Positions 9,394 through 19,630 of a stretch of DNA of 56,238 nucleotides are shown one piece after another. The notes beneath the pieces are model-generated. The model ran no database searches. It saw only the letters and a list, made by a program, of their open reading frames with translations, and was not told the origin of the DNA. The position numbers were made by a program, and so were the translations under genes. Source of the stretch: Actinomycetes bacterium (GTDB taxonomy: Bacteria; Actinomycetota; Acidimicrobiia; Acidimicrobiales; JAJYXR01); the NCBI GenBank assembly GCA_021801525.1, contig JAJYXW010000006.1, forward strand, positions 1 to 56,238, written 5' to 3'. Positions within the stretch are counted from its first letter, which is position 1; every line of letters starts with the position of its first letter.

Positions 9394-9465
9394 GCCTACC
9401 GGGCAGCGCAGGCCTACCGGGCAGCGCAGGCCTACCGGGCAGCGCAGGCCTACCGGGCAGCGCAG
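9394..9465. repeat. 18-bp perfect tandem repeat, 4 copies
   Basis: Four identical 18-bp units (GCCTACCGGGCAGCGCAG) at 9394-9411, 9412-9429, 9430-9447 and 9448-9465. The last copy contains the final codons and stop of the leftward peptidase gene, so the array looks like repeated duplication of that gene's 3' end. It fills most of the gap before the PIG-L start. Confidence 0.95.
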
Positions 9466-10775
9466 GCAGTCTCGGCACGGCCGAGCGTCTCTGCCACTCT
9501 CCTACTGGCCACCTCGGCAAATGCCCGCCAGGCGCGGGGATCGGCCGGAAGCGACCCTGCCTCCTCCCACAGCTCGTCCTCCAGCGGCCCGAGGATCGCA
9601 CGCAGCGCCCCGAGAACGCCAGGTCGGTCTTCCACCATGCGTGCCAGCACGGCGAAGCGGCTCCAGGCAGGCTCCTCCCCGAGGATCGCAGGTACCCCGG
9701 CCGAGGGCAGGAACGGCACGAACACGGAAGCGCACGGATTTCCGAGGGCTGCCCAAGCCCGGACCGGCTCGGCTTCGTCGCGAGGCAACGACACCACCAT
9801 CGACGCAGCTGTCGCCTGGTAGCCGCGAACGTGCATGCAGACCGTGACCCCGGTGCCATCTGGCATGGCGACATCAGGAGGTGGCACCACTGACGAGCCA
9901 TCGCCCATCGGCGCTGCCCAGGGGCCGGTCCCGTGATCGCGAAGGTGGGCGACCACTTCCGCCGGGCTCACGAGAGTGCCGCCGCCCGCGATGCCGGAGC
10001 CCGCGATGCCGGAGCCCGCGATGCCGGAGCCCGCGATGCCGGAGCCCGCGATGCCGGAGCCCGCGATGCCAGCGCCAGCGGTACCCAACGCCGGGCAGGT
10101 GCTCGACAAGAACCTCCTGCTCGCCTCGAGCCGCTGGTCCGCGTGACCAGTCGGCGCCTCGGGGTTGCGCCACGCGTCGAAGTCGGAGCCGGCCGGCACC
10201 CCTGAAGAAGCCATGGTCCAATCCCCGCCGAGGGTGATCCGGTTCGAGATAGCCGCGCCGCCTTCACCAGGGCGAACGCGCTTTGCCGCCCACGTGCGCG
10301 CTGAAGTCTCGAGCACGAAGCACTCGAGCGGATCTGCCACGAGGAACGAGGACCAGTAAGGCTCGCCGGCGTCCCGATCCGCGACGCCGCCTTGACCGTG
10401 GCGCTCGAGCAGGTCGGTCATCTCGGACAGTGCCTCGGCAGCGCTCGCCCCCCGCTCGAGCCCCAGACGCACGAGGTCCATGCCGATGAGCGCCGGTGGA
10501 GCCTCGTAAGGATCGTCGACCGTGTAAATCTTCTCGTTGCCGATGGCGACCCGGTGCTCGTTCACCCCGTGCTCTGCACCCCACAACCACACGGGACGGG
10601 ACAGCGACATGGCGTAGGCGCCGGTATCAGCCAGCTCCAGGTACTGGGTCCGGAGCATCCCCCCGCCGTTGCGTGCAGGAAAGGCCTCGATGACCTGGGC
10701 CTCGCCGACAGGCCGGTCGGAGCTCTTCGCGAATATCGCACCGGAGTCCCCTAGGGCGCATACGGTGTCGCACAT
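9450..10775 (-). CDS. Secernin/C69-like Ntn-hydrolase peptidase
   Basis: 441-aa protein of the secernin/dipeptidase C69 type. The N-terminus MCDTVCALGD puts Cys2 as the nucleophile exposed after Met removal, and AKSSDRPVGEAQVIE, WLWGAEHGVNEHRVAIGNE and ISNRITLGGDW fit the family core. Between the RFLSSTC region and the following helix there is an insertion of GSGIA pentapeptides encoded by a 15-bp tandem array, which is not part of the fold. Start: ATG at 10773-10775, 48 bases after the helicase stop, in a likely leftward operon helicase-peptidase-deacetylase. Substrate unknown. Confidence 0.87.
   Translation of the reverse strand: MCDTVCALGDSGAIFAKSSDRPVGEAQVIEAFPARNGGGMLRTQYLELADTGAYAMSLSRPVWLWGAEHGVNEHRVAIGNEKIYTVDDPYEAPPALIGMDLVRLGLERGASAAEALSEMTDLLERHGQGGVADRDAGEPYWSSFLVADPLECFVLETSARTWAAKRVRPGEGGAAISNRITLGGDWTMASSGVPAGSDFDAWRNPEAPTGHADQRLEASRRFLSSTCPALGTAGAGIAGSGIAGSGIAGSGIAGSGIAGSGIAGGGTLVSPAEVVAHLRDHGTGPWAAPMGDGSSVVPPPDVAMPDGTGVTVCMHVRGYQATAASMVVSLPRDEAEPVRAWAALGNPCASVFVPFLPSAGVPAILGEEPAWSRFAVLARMVEDRPGVLGALRAILGPLEDELWEEAGSLPADPRAWRAFAEVASRRVAETLGRAETACAAR
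9985..10074. repeat. 15-bp tandem repeat, 6 copies, inside the C69 gene
   Basis: Five identical units of CCCGCGATGCCGGAG from 9985 to 10059, plus one degenerate copy at 10060-10074. On the minus strand they encode repeated GSGIA and keep the frame. Confidence 0.95.
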
Positions 10776-10823
10776 CAGAGGAAGCGCTGCACAGGCGGTG
10801 ACAGGCGGCGTTCCGCTGAGCCT

Positions 10824-12137
10824 CTACGCCGCACCTTCCGCGGGCAGCCACGCAAGCAGGTCACCAAGTCTGGGGTCATTGGAGAAGACCTCCACCATCC
10901 GCAAGGGAATGCCAAGCCTGCGCTGGATGCGCTCGACCTCGAGCACCTGGTCCCAGAGCACGAGCGTAGCGACCACTCCAGTGCCACCGGCCCTGGCCGT
11001 GCGCCCGGAGCGATGAAGATAGGCCTTGTGGTCCTCAGGGGGATCGTAGTGGACCACCACGTCCACGTCCTCGATGTCGAGCCCCCGTGCAGCCACGTCC
11101 GTCGCCACGAGAACGGGCATGCTGCCCGACGAGAACCCCTTGATCGCCTTCTCGCGGAACGCCTGGCGCAAATCGCCGTGGATGGCCACTGCCATCACTC
11201 CTTCGCGCCCGAGTTGCTCAACCAGGCGGTCCACGCCGCGCTTGGTGCGGACGAACACGATCGCCTTGGTGGCCCCCCGGCAGATCGCCGCAGCCACCTT
11301 CACCTTGTCCATCTGGTGGACCTGAAGGAACCGGTGCTCCATCTCCTCCACGGTCACCTGCTCGGAGGCCACCTCCCGGCGAACCGGGTTGGTCATGTGC
11401 CTGTTCACCAGGCGGTCCACGTCGCCATCGAGCGTCGCCGAGAAGAGCATGGTCTGGTGCGGCCGCTCGATCCGGCGGAGGAGCCAGTCGACCTGAGGCA
11501 GGAACCCCATGTCGGCCATGCGGTCGGCCTCGTCCAAGACGGTGACCTCGACGGAGTCGAGCGCCACCTCCTTGCGCTCGACGAGGTCGATCAGACGCCC
11601 CGGGGTCGCGATCACCACGTCCGCTCCCTTGCGGAGCTTCGATATCTGCTTGTCGATGTCGGCACCACCGTAGAGGAGGGCGACCCTGATCCCCAGCGTC
11701 TTGCCCAAAGGAGCGAGGACCTCGTGGACCTGGATCGCGAGCTCGCGCGTCGGCACGAGCACGAGCCCTGTGGGAGCACGGCCTGAGGCCGGCGCGACCC
11801 TCATCAGCAGCGGGATGCCGAAGGCCAGGGTCTTACCCGATCCGGTCTTGGCCTTGCCGCACACGTCCATGCCCGCCAGCGCATCGGGGATCGCCACTGC
11901 CTGCACCGGGAAGGGGCGCTCTATCCCGGACGCGGCCAGTGCCTCCACGATGGCCGGCGCGACTCCGAGGGACTCGAAGGACGCTTCGGGCTCGCTGTCC
12001 GGATGATCCGCCTGCTCGGTGGCTGGGCGGGCTGCCGCCTGCCCGGCGGCTGGGTGAATTGCCGCCTGCCCGGCTGGGTGAATTGCCGCCTGCCCGGCGG
12101 CTGTGGGATCGGAGGCCCGATCGATAGTTGCAGTCAT
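10824..12137 (-). CDS. DEAD-box ATP-dependent RNA helicase
   Basis: 437-aa two-RecA-domain helicase. Motifs in order: Q-motif region (PFPVQAVAIPDALAG), motif I (AKTGSGKT), Ia (PTRELA), II (DEAD in VLDEADRM), III (SAT), IV/V (IVFVRTKRG, ATDVAARGLDIEDV) and VI (HRSGRTARAG). It would remodel RNA or ribosomes in the cytoplasm. The length means there is no C-terminal RNA-binding extension, so it is not a full-length CsdA/DeaD. The N-terminus (about 12-45) is a low-complexity AAIHPAGQ-type tail made by an in-frame DNA repeat. The leader on the minus strand is long, with a TATGCT -10-like element at 12290-12295. Confidence 0.93.
   Translation of the reverse strand: MTATIDRASDPTAAGQAAIHPAGQAAIHPAAGQAAARPATEQADHPDSEPEASFESLGVAPAIVEALAASGIERPFPVQAVAIPDALAGMDVCGKAKTGSGKTLAFGIPLLMRVAPASGRAPTGLVLVPTRELAIQVHEVLAPLGKTLGIRVALLYGGADIDKQISKLRKGADVVIATPGRLIDLVERKEVALDSVEVTVLDEADRMADMGFLPQVDWLLRRIERPHQTMLFSATLDGDVDRLVNRHMTNPVRREVASEQVTVEEMEHRFLQVHQMDKVKVAAAICRGATKAIVFVRTKRGVDRLVEQLGREGVMAVAIHGDLRQAFREKAIKGFSSGSMPVLVATDVAARGLDIEDVDVVVHYDPPEDHKAYLHRSGRTARAGGTGVVATLVLWDQVLEVERIQRRLGIPLRMVEVFSNDPRLGDLLAWLPAEGAA
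12034..12105. repeat. 27/24-bp tandem repeat in the helicase N-terminus
   Basis: GCCGCCTGCCCGG starts at 12034, 12061 and 12085. The first unit is 27 bp and the second 24 bp, so both are whole numbers of codons. It encodes the AAIHPAGQ-like tail. Confidence 0.9.
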
Positions 12138-12359
12138 TTCCGCTTCCGTTCGAGGCGGCCGCCAAGATGTGGCAAGGCGAACTCAGGAGGTCCTAGCGAT
12201 GCGGCACCTCGAAGGCACAGCTGCGGGGCCTGCAGTCGCCCGGGACCACGGCGGTCCCGACGGGCGGCGCGCCACCTGTTCGCTTGCAAAGCATAACAGG
12301 TACCACTCCTGCCCGCCACGCAAGCCAGGCGCCAAACGGCAGGCTACGGCAGCGGCCGC
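12138..12359 (-). promoter_or_regulatory. Helicase leader region with a hairpin and possible promoter
   Basis: About 220 bases between thiC and the helicase. Read on the minus strand, TATGCT (12295-12290) could be a -10, leaving a leader of about 145 nt. A perfect 7-bp stem, CGGGACC/GGTCCCG (12241-12247 with 12253-12259), lies inside the leader. It may serve as a thiC terminator or as a leader structure; I cannot tell which. Confidence 0.3.
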
Positions 12360-14215
<1,856 letters not shown>

Positions 14216-14370
14216 CGCTCCCCCATCATCGCGCGCCCTGAGGGGACTGGCGGCTCCAGCCATCAGAGAGGTCCCGCTCGCACGTCCTGGGCGCATCCGC
14301 GAGGCACCAGGGCGCGACCTCTGGCTAGCCGGCCGGGCGCGGACCTCTGGCGGGTGGCAATATCGCGGCC

Positions 14371-14847
14371 ATGCCAACACCTATACGTCTCGCCCCAGGT
14401 GACCAAGCCCCCGAGTTCAGCCTCCCGGACCATGACGGGAAGCCGGTGGCGCTGGGCGACTTCGCCGGCCGGCGGGTCGTCGTCTACTTCTACCCCGCCG
14501 ACGACACTCCCGGATGTACCAAGGAGGCCTGCCAGTTCAACGAGAACCTCGCCGCGTTCGAGCGCGCGGGCGTGGAGGTGATCGGCATCTCGCCCGACGG
14601 TGACGCCAAGCACCGACGCTTCCGCGACAAGTACGGGTTGGGGATCAGGCTGCTGTCCGACCCCGCGCACGAGGTCATGGCCGCGTACGGCGCATGGGGG
14701 GAGAAGACGCTCTACGGCCGCAAGACGACCGGAGTTATCCGCTCCACCTTCCTCGTGGGACCCGACGGCCGGGTGGAGCGCTCCTGGTACAACGTGCGCG
14801 CCGACGGCCATGCGGCGAAGGTGCTGGCAGAGGCAGCCGGCAGCTGA
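14371..14847 (+). CDS. bcp: Thioredoxin-dependent peroxiredoxin (Bcp/PrxQ)
   Basis: 158-aa thiol peroxidase that reduces H2O2 and organic hydroperoxides. The peroxidatic Cys49 is in YFYPADDTPGCTKEAC, and the resolving Cys54 is five residues on, the typical PrxQ spacing. The length and the ending VLVGPDG-type strand (STFLVGPDGRVERSWYNV) fit. There is no clear Shine-Dalgarno at ATG 14371; CAATAT at 14358-14363 might be a weak -10 of a leaderless transcript. It is divergent from thiC. Confidence 0.94.
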   Translation: MPTPIRLAPGDQAPEFSLPDHDGKPVALGDFAGRRVVVYFYPADDTPGCTKEACQFNENLAAFERAGVEVIGISPDGDAKHRRFRDKYGLGIRLLSDPAHEVMAAYGAWGEKTLYGRKTTGVIRSTFLVGPDGRVERSWYNVRADGHAAKVLAEAAGS

Positions 14848-14889
14848 GCTCGTCCGGATCGCGCATCTCAGGGCGCCTCGAGACGCCGA

Positions 14890-16143
14890 TCAGCCAACCC
14901 GCAGCGTCTGTTCCGCCGACGTCGCAGCTAGGTGACGAGCGAGGTTGGCGAGTGCCCGGTCAAGTACTTCAGGTGGTGCCTCCTCGTTGTCGGCCACTGC
15001 CTGGCGCACGTCATGATCCGCGTCGTCTGCCAACTCCATCAGAACTCCGACCGGGGTACGCGGGTTGGACCCAACGGCCCTGCGGATTCCCACATGGGAG
15101 TCCTTGGCGAGCTCCCCCAGGGCCTTCGCAGGCGTCGAATGGTTGAACGCTACGGCCTGGCGGATCACCCAGTTCTCGTCGTGGGCGAAGTGGGCAAGGA
15201 TCGAGGGGTCGGTGCCAGGGCTCGCCGCAGCGTGGCGGCTCCACACCTCGACCCCGTAGTCGTCGGCAAGGGCCCGGATACCCTCCGTAGCTGAGGGGTT
15301 GGCCCGCGCCGCGAGCCGAACCTGCCGCTCGGAGTCGGAAGCCAGACGAGCGAGCGTCTGCAGTCTTGTCGAGGGATTCCGGGCAACGGCCCGCCTGACC
15401 ACCGTCGGGCTCTCTAGTGCCAGGCGATCCAGATCCTCGGGTCTCGCGCTCTCGTTGGAGGCGACCGCAACTCGAACATCAAGGCTCGGGTCACCGGCAA
15501 GAAACTCGAGCACCTCCGGTGCGACCGTGGCCGAGGTCGCTACGCCCGCACGCACTGCGGTGGCCTCGTCTTCAGCCAAGTGCTCCAGCAGCGGCACCGG
15601 GAGGAGTGGGTTTGCCGCGACGCGCGCCCTGACCAATGCATCGGCATCCGTCACCAGCGACTCCAGCACTTCCACGTGAGCAGCCGGATTCGATGCGACC
15701 CCGGCACGAACCTTCTCCGAGGCATCGCGGCCCAGGTGGTCCAGCACCACACTCGGAGTCACGTCGTTCGCCGCCACAGCCAGCCGCACATCCTCGTCGG
15801 CGTCCGTCGCGAGCACGGCCAGCATCCACCCGGTCGCGTCCCGCCTTCCGGCTGCTCTACGGCGCATGGCCGGATCCGGGGAGAGCGCCTGGCGGACAGC
15901 TCCAAGTGAAGCTTGGGGCGGCGGCGAGGCACCCTCACGGGCGCTTGGCACGCCAGAAACGGGCGGTCCGCGCGAGCCCTCTTCACCGCCTGGGTCGGCT
16001 GGGTCGCCTTCGGCCTCGCGCGCGCCACCTGCAGGGTGCCCATGCTGCCAAGCTCTATGCCACGCTGGGTGCCTGGTGTTCATCTCCTGCCGTGACCTCT
16101 CGTACCGTGACCGCCCGTGCCGCGCTTCTCGTGTTACTCTCAC
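14890..16143 (-). CDS. LRV/HEAT-like repeat protein
   Basis: Up to 417 aa. From about residue 80 to the end it is built of about 24-residue repeats of the type VLxxLAxDxxxxVRxAVAxNPxxP, about a dozen in all, as in leucine-rich-repeat-variant (LRV) proteins. These form alpha solenoids used for protein binding. The N-terminal 75 residues are low complexity. GTG 16143 follows a TAGAAT -10-like element (minus strand 16160-16155) by 11 bases; an ATG at 16083 preceded by AGGAG is an alternative. Function unknown. The absence of Cys in the N-terminus means it lacks the Fe-S module of Azotobacter LRV. Confidence 0.8.
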   Translation of the reverse strand: MRVTREARHGRSRYERSRQEMNTRHPAWHRAWQHGHPAGGAREAEGDPADPGGEEGSRGPPVSGVPSAREGASPPPQASLGAVRQALSPDPAMRRRAAGRRDATGWMLAVLATDADEDVRLAVAANDVTPSVVLDHLGRDASEKVRAGVASNPAAHVEVLESLVTDADALVRARVAANPLLPVPLLEHLAEDEATAVRAGVATSATVAPEVLEFLAGDPSLDVRVAVASNESARPEDLDRLALESPTVVRRAVARNPSTRLQTLARLASDSERQVRLAARANPSATEGIRALADDYGVEVWSRHAAASPGTDPSILAHFAHDENWVIRQAVAFNHSTPAKALGELAKDSHVGIRRAVGSNPRTPVGVLMELADDADHDVRQAVADNEEAPPEVLDRALANLARHLAATSAEQTLRVG

Positions 16144-16154
16144 TTTCTGTCACT

Positions 16155-16270
16155 ATTCTACCACCTAGTACGGCGATTTGACACATACCGTAGTGGTTGG
16201 TGCGAGCAAACGATTCTTGCGGCATGAGGTTCACGCCGGGCTTCCTTGCGCCCACCACGGGTGTAATAAT
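16155..16270. promoter_or_regulatory. Divergent promoter region, LRV gene / GT17 gene
   Basis: A locally AT-richer gap. Leftward, TAGAAT (16160-16155) precedes the GTG at 16143 by 11 bases. Rightward, TG-T-AATAAT (16262-16270, which also reads TAATAA) precedes the GTG at 16279 by 8 bases. Both suggest leaderless or nearly leaderless transcripts. A TTGACA at 16178-16183 on the plus strand has no -10 at the right spacing. Confidence 0.5.
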
Positions 16271-16278
16271 CAAGCGCC

Positions 16279-17937
16279 GTGGGCAGGATCGACATTTCGT
16301 CGCCGACACTTGTGGCGGACGTCGAGCAAAGGGCACGGGAGCTGCTGGCAGCCGGTGAGATCGACCGCCTGATCCCCGAGCTCGGGATCCAGCAGATAAA
16401 GTACCTGGCAGCAGTTGCGATCGTGTTGCAGGGCGAGCTCGCAGACGACATCGTGGACGCGATCTGGCGTGTGCAGCAGCCGAACCCGCTCGCCATTGCC
16501 GCCTCCCGCGAGATCGCACACGCGCTCCCCACAAGCCGGCTCGTCAAATGGTCCGGGCGAGCACGGGTGCTCCAGGCTGGCGAGGAGTGCCCGCTCGTCG
16601 CACGCGCCACCGATCCAGCACGGCCGATCGAGGAGCGGGTCGAAGCGGCGTCCATCGCCTACGCACGCTTTGGTGACGACCGTGCCCTGCGGATGCTCGT
16701 CGAGCTCGGGGGCCAAGTCCCGGCGCCCCCGCTGGCATCGCCTGCAATTCCCTCGCTGGCGATCCTCCATCGCGTGCCCGCAGGCACTCGGCGAGCGCTC
16801 GACGTCGACTGCGGCGCAGGTGGCATCGGGGATCTCCTCGGGTTCCGCCAGCCATGCGATGTCACCGCTGCCACCATCGGTGAAGTGGAGATCGGTGACG
16901 TCACCGGCCCGTTCGATACCGTATTGGCGAACGTTGGTAGGCGACCTTCAGCGCTCACGGTGCTGGCCAGACGCTCGACTGACTTACTGCGCCCCGGGGG
17001 AGCTCTCGTTGGCGGCATCGTGCTCGACAGCGGCGGTGACAGGCCCGCCGACGTGACGACCGTTTGGGCCATGCTGGCGAGCGGGGGGCTTCAAATAGAC
17101 CAGGTCGAGCCGGTCCAGCAGCTCGAACCGGCCACATACCAGGCGAGCGACCCCGCGTTCCTGTTCGTGGCCAGGAACCGAGAGCCCCTCCCCGACACGA
17201 GAAGGCCCGAGATATGGGACGTCGTGCCCTTCTACAACGAGCTCGAAATGCTCGAGGCACGCCTCGAAGAGCTCGAGGGCATCGCTGACCACGTGGTGGT
17301 GGTGGAGGCTGAGCGCACGCACCGGGGCGACCCCAAGGCGCTCTTCTTCGAACAGAACCGCTCTCGCTTTACCCGCTGGCTGCCGAAAATCCACCACGTC
17401 GTAGCGCACTTGCCCGACAACGTCGATCCATGGGTCCGAGAAGCCACCCAGAGGGACTCCGCGATGCCAGTCCTGTGCTCTGCCGCACCCGAGGACCTGG
17501 TGTTGAGCTGCGACGTAGACGAGATCGTCCGCGCCGGCGCCGTCGACGCGATCCTAGCGGCCACGCGCTCGGGGCCGGTCCGGCTTCAGATGCGGATGTA
17601 CAACTACTCGCTCGACTGGCGCTGCCCGGTTGACTGGCGGCACCCGACGGCAATGAGGGCAAGAGACATCCCCGGCTCGCTGAGCTGGCTCCGCTTGTGT
17701 GGCATCGGGGTAGCCGTACCCGAAGCGGGGTGGCACCTCACGTACTTCGGTACCGAGGAACAGGTCCATGCCAAGCTGGCCGCGTTCGCGCACGCCGAGC
17801 TCGACACCCCCGAACAGCACGCGGCCGTGAGTGGCCACATGTCGACCGGGACAACGCTCAATGGCGTCGCACTGCTGAGAGCCGAGGGAGATGACTTCCC
17901 AGAGCACATCCGCCGACGCTTCGGCCCTCGGCAATGA
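16279..17937 (+). CDS. Fusion: shared module + degenerate methyltransferase + GT17-type glycosyltransferase
   Basis: 552 aa in three parts. Residues about 14-145 match the unknown module also found in the two giant glycosyltransferases of this window (LP....W S.R.R....CPL.A.A.DP....R..AA..A..F.D..AL). Residues about 165-300 look like a Rossmann methyltransferase with a degenerate SAM loop (DVDCGAGGIGDLLG) and LLRPGGALVGG. Residues about 308-545 match glycosyltransferase family 17 (EIWDVVPFYNELEMLEARLEEL, VVVEAERTHRGDPK, SCDVDEIV, GWHLTYFGTEEQVHAKLAAFAH). It probably adds an N-acetylhexosamine-type sugar; substrate unknown. GTG 16279 follows a -10-like AATAAT by 8 bases. It is the first gene of the flagellar region, so a role in flagellin glycosylation is inferred. 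Confidence 0.82.
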   Translation: MGRIDISSPTLVADVEQRARELLAAGEIDRLIPELGIQQIKYLAAVAIVLQGELADDIVDAIWRVQQPNPLAIAASREIAHALPTSRLVKWSGRARVLQAGEECPLVARATDPARPIEERVEAASIAYARFGDDRALRMLVELGGQVPAPPLASPAIPSLAILHRVPAGTRRALDVDCGAGGIGDLLGFRQPCDVTAATIGEVEIGDVTGPFDTVLANVGRRPSALTVLARRSTDLLRPGGALVGGIVLDSGGDRPADVTTVWAMLASGGLQIDQVEPVQQLEPATYQASDPAFLFVARNREPLPDTRRPEIWDVVPFYNELEMLEARLEELEGIADHVVVVEAERTHRGDPKALFFEQNRSRFTRWLPKIHHVVAHLPDNVDPWVREATQRDSAMPVLCSAAPEDLVLSCDVDEIVRAGAVDAILAATRSGPVRLQMRMYNYSLDWRCPVDWRHPTAMRARDIPGSLSWLRLCGIGVAVPEAGWHLTYFGTEEQVHAKLAAFAHAELDTPEQHAAVSGHMSTGTTLNGVALLRAEGDDFPEHIRRRFGPRQ

Positions 17938-18041
17938 GCTCCTTGTTCCCGGCCGAGCTGGCCGGGGACTAGCCTGGAGAATGTCCGCGGTGGCGGGGAA
18001 AACTCACTAGCTGCCGGGGGGAACCGCCGGCACCGGGGGGC

Positions 18042-18734
18042 ATGAGAATGCCAGAAAGCACGACTTCTCTCGATGCCCTGGTCGGGAGCTTGGTGCGGGT
18101 TCGCCCAGCTGCAAAGCTCTACGAGAGGCGCGAAGACTCCACCGGAAGGACCGCACCTGCCTTGGCCGAGGCGGTAGTGGAAGCCGTAACGGGCAAGGCT
18201 ATGCGGCTCAGCTCGGACAACAGGCAGATTCTCGACCTGCAGGACCAGCTCGTCGTCGTCGAGCGGCCGGGCTCGAGCGCTTTGATTCGCGCTTCTGGCA
18301 CCTTGGAGGCTCTCTCCACCGAGGCGCCCTACGTCGTCATCATCCGCTTGGTCTCACCGCTCGATCCTGTGGAGCTCGTCCAGCGGAGGGAATGGGTGCG
18401 CGTCAAGACACGCATTGATGTGGTGGTTCAAGTCGAAGGCGCTTCTGACGCCCCTCCCACCAGGATGGGAGCGATCACGGAAGACCTCTCGGGAGGCGGC
18501 GTCCGGCTCAGCCACGCTACCGGGCTGAGGACAGGGGAGCGCGTCCAAGTCGAGCTCATGCTCCCCCGGGGGAGCGTCACGCTGAACGCGGAGGTAGTCC
18601 ACGCTACCGGTTCAGGCGTAGCGCGCTTGAAGTTCCACTCGGCGCCGGAGGGGGCACTGCGCCAGATCACCCGCCACGTCTTCGACACCCAAATGGAGCT
18701 CCGGCGACAGGCCAGAGCCAGGCCACCAACGTGA
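18042..18734 (+). CDS. PilZ-domain c-di-GMP receptor, YcgR-like
   Basis: 230 aa (228 if the ATG at 18048 is used, which is better spaced from the G-rich ribosome site). The N-terminal half is a YcgR-N-like beta domain. The PilZ domain has the c-di-GMP site RREWVRV (RxxxR) followed by EDLSGGGVRLS (D/NxSxxG), both intact. YcgR proteins brake the flagellar motor when c-di-GMP rises. Here the gene converges on the fliS/fliT end of the flagellar set, which supports a motility role. Confidence 0.87.
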   Translation: MRMPESTTSLDALVGSLVRVRPAAKLYERREDSTGRTAPALAEAVVEAVTGKAMRLSSDNRQILDLQDQLVVVERPGSSALIRASGTLEALSTEAPYVVIIRLVSPLDPVELVQRREWVRVKTRIDVVVQVEGASDAPPTRMGAITEDLSGGGVRLSHATGLRTGERVQVELMLPRGSVTLNAEVVHATGSGVARLKFHSAPEGALRQITRHVFDTQMELRRQARARPPT

Positions 18735-18753
18735 ACACACCACGGACCAAACG

Positions 18754-18828
18754 CCGGAAAGACCTTCCGGACTGAGAGGCCCAGCGGATACGCGGGGCAG
18801 GCTAGCCCTCTCTGTCCTCTGGGCCTCT
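18754..18828. terminator. Bidirectional terminator between convergent pilZ and fli genes
   Basis: Two nested dyads: CCGGAA-AGACC-TTCCGG (18754-18770), then a perfect 10-bp pair AGAGGCCCAG (18775-18784) with CTGGGCCTCT (18819-18828) whose loop holds GGGC..GCCC. The right arm reaches the stop codon of the leftward gene. Confidence 0.6.
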
Positions 18829-19120
18829 ACGCTTGGCCGTCCACGAAGGCGGGCGCGGGAGCACTGGGGCTGGACGACATCGCGCTCCCCCCGCCCCGAG
18901 CTAGCGCGGAACCGATCTTTGCCCGGGCCTCGGACACCTGAGCCTGCAGGGTCATGTACCGCTCCAACAGAGCTTCGGCCCGCTGGCGATGAGCGTCGGG
19001 GAGCGGACCCAGGTCGCTCGGGAAGACGTATGGCTCTGGTGCTTCGGTTCCAGACGCGAGTGCCTCCTCGTGGGCGGCGATGCGCGCGTCGAGCGCTTCG
19101 AGCACCTCAGGCCAGTCCAC
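18827..19120 (-). CDS. Small helical protein in fliT position
   Basis: 97 aa, mostly helical (VLEALDARIAAHEEALASG, HRQRAEALLERYMTLQAQVSEARAKIGSAL) with a Ser/Pro/Ala tail. It starts 3 bases after the fliS stop, so it is surely in the same operon. FliT, a small helical export chaperone for FliD, usually occupies this place, and the size and helical content agree, but I see no sequence signature that proves it. Confidence 0.6.
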   Translation of the reverse strand: MDWPEVLEALDARIAAHEEALASGTEAPEPYVFPSDLGPLPDAHRQRAEALLERYMTLQAQVSEARAKIGSALARGGGSAMSSSPSAPAPAFVDGQA

Positions 19121-19123
19121 CAG

Positions 19124-19630
19124 TCACCCCCGCTCCACGCCTGGAGCAACCCCGGTGAGTGCCGCTGGATATCCCCCCCCGGGCGCCGCTCCGACCTCGG
19201 AAGGAGTCGGCGAAGCCACTTCCGCCTCCTCGCTCGCGAGCCTCGCCGCTGCGGATCTCCAGGCCTCCGCGAGCCGGGCAATCATCGGTGTGACACCGTC
19301 CAGGCGTTGACGGTCCTTCTTCAGGTTGGCCTCGATCAGCTCGGCATACAGGAAGTTGTACAGGGCTCTTGTCTGCTCGCCAGCCTCCGGCCAGCGCTCC
19401 ACGTCCAAGCTTGCGGACAGGTAGATGAGAATGTCCTGGGCGTTCACGAGCGCTTCGTTCACCCCGTACCAGTCCACGCGCTCGAAGGCGGCGTCAGCTC
19501 GAGCGCAGTCGGCAAGCAGCTTGTCGAAGAGCATCACGACCCTCGCCGCAGGCGACGCGGTGGCGACCGCCTCGGCCAGGTAGCGCTCCTGGATCTCCTC
19601 GAAACTCTTCGATGGCTTCGCTGACATCAT
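19124..19630 (-). CDS. fliS: Flagellar export chaperone FliS
   Basis: 168 aa. Binds the C-terminal helices of flagellin in the cytoplasm and prevents early polymerisation. Family core: IQERYLAEAVATASPAARVVMLFDKLL at the N-terminus, then INDALVNAQDILIYLSASLD-like and ALYNFLYAELIEANLKKDRQRLDGV. It is longer than the usual 125-135 aa because of a Pro/Gly/Ala-rich tail (about 140-168). The ATG overlaps the fliD stop (ATGA), so it is translationally coupled to fliD. An adjacent second ATG is possible as the start. Confidence 0.93.
   Translation of the reverse strand: MMSAKPSKSFEEIQERYLAEAVATASPAARVVMLFDKLLADCARADAAFERVDWYGVNEALVNAQDILIYLSASLDVERWPEAGEQTRALYNFLYAELIEANLKKDRQRLDGVTPMIARLAEAWRSAAARLASEEAEVASPTPSEVGAAPGGGYPAALTGVAPGVERG

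Noticed and set aside
10241..10260. tRNA T-loop-like GGTTCGAGA
   Set aside because: No acceptor, D or anticodon stem around it, and it lies inside the C69 coding region. I found no tRNA or rRNA in the window.
16178..16206. TTGACA as a -35 for the GT17 gene
   Set aside because: At 16-18 bases downstream there is no TANNNT hexamer; the AATAAT nearer the start is the better -10.
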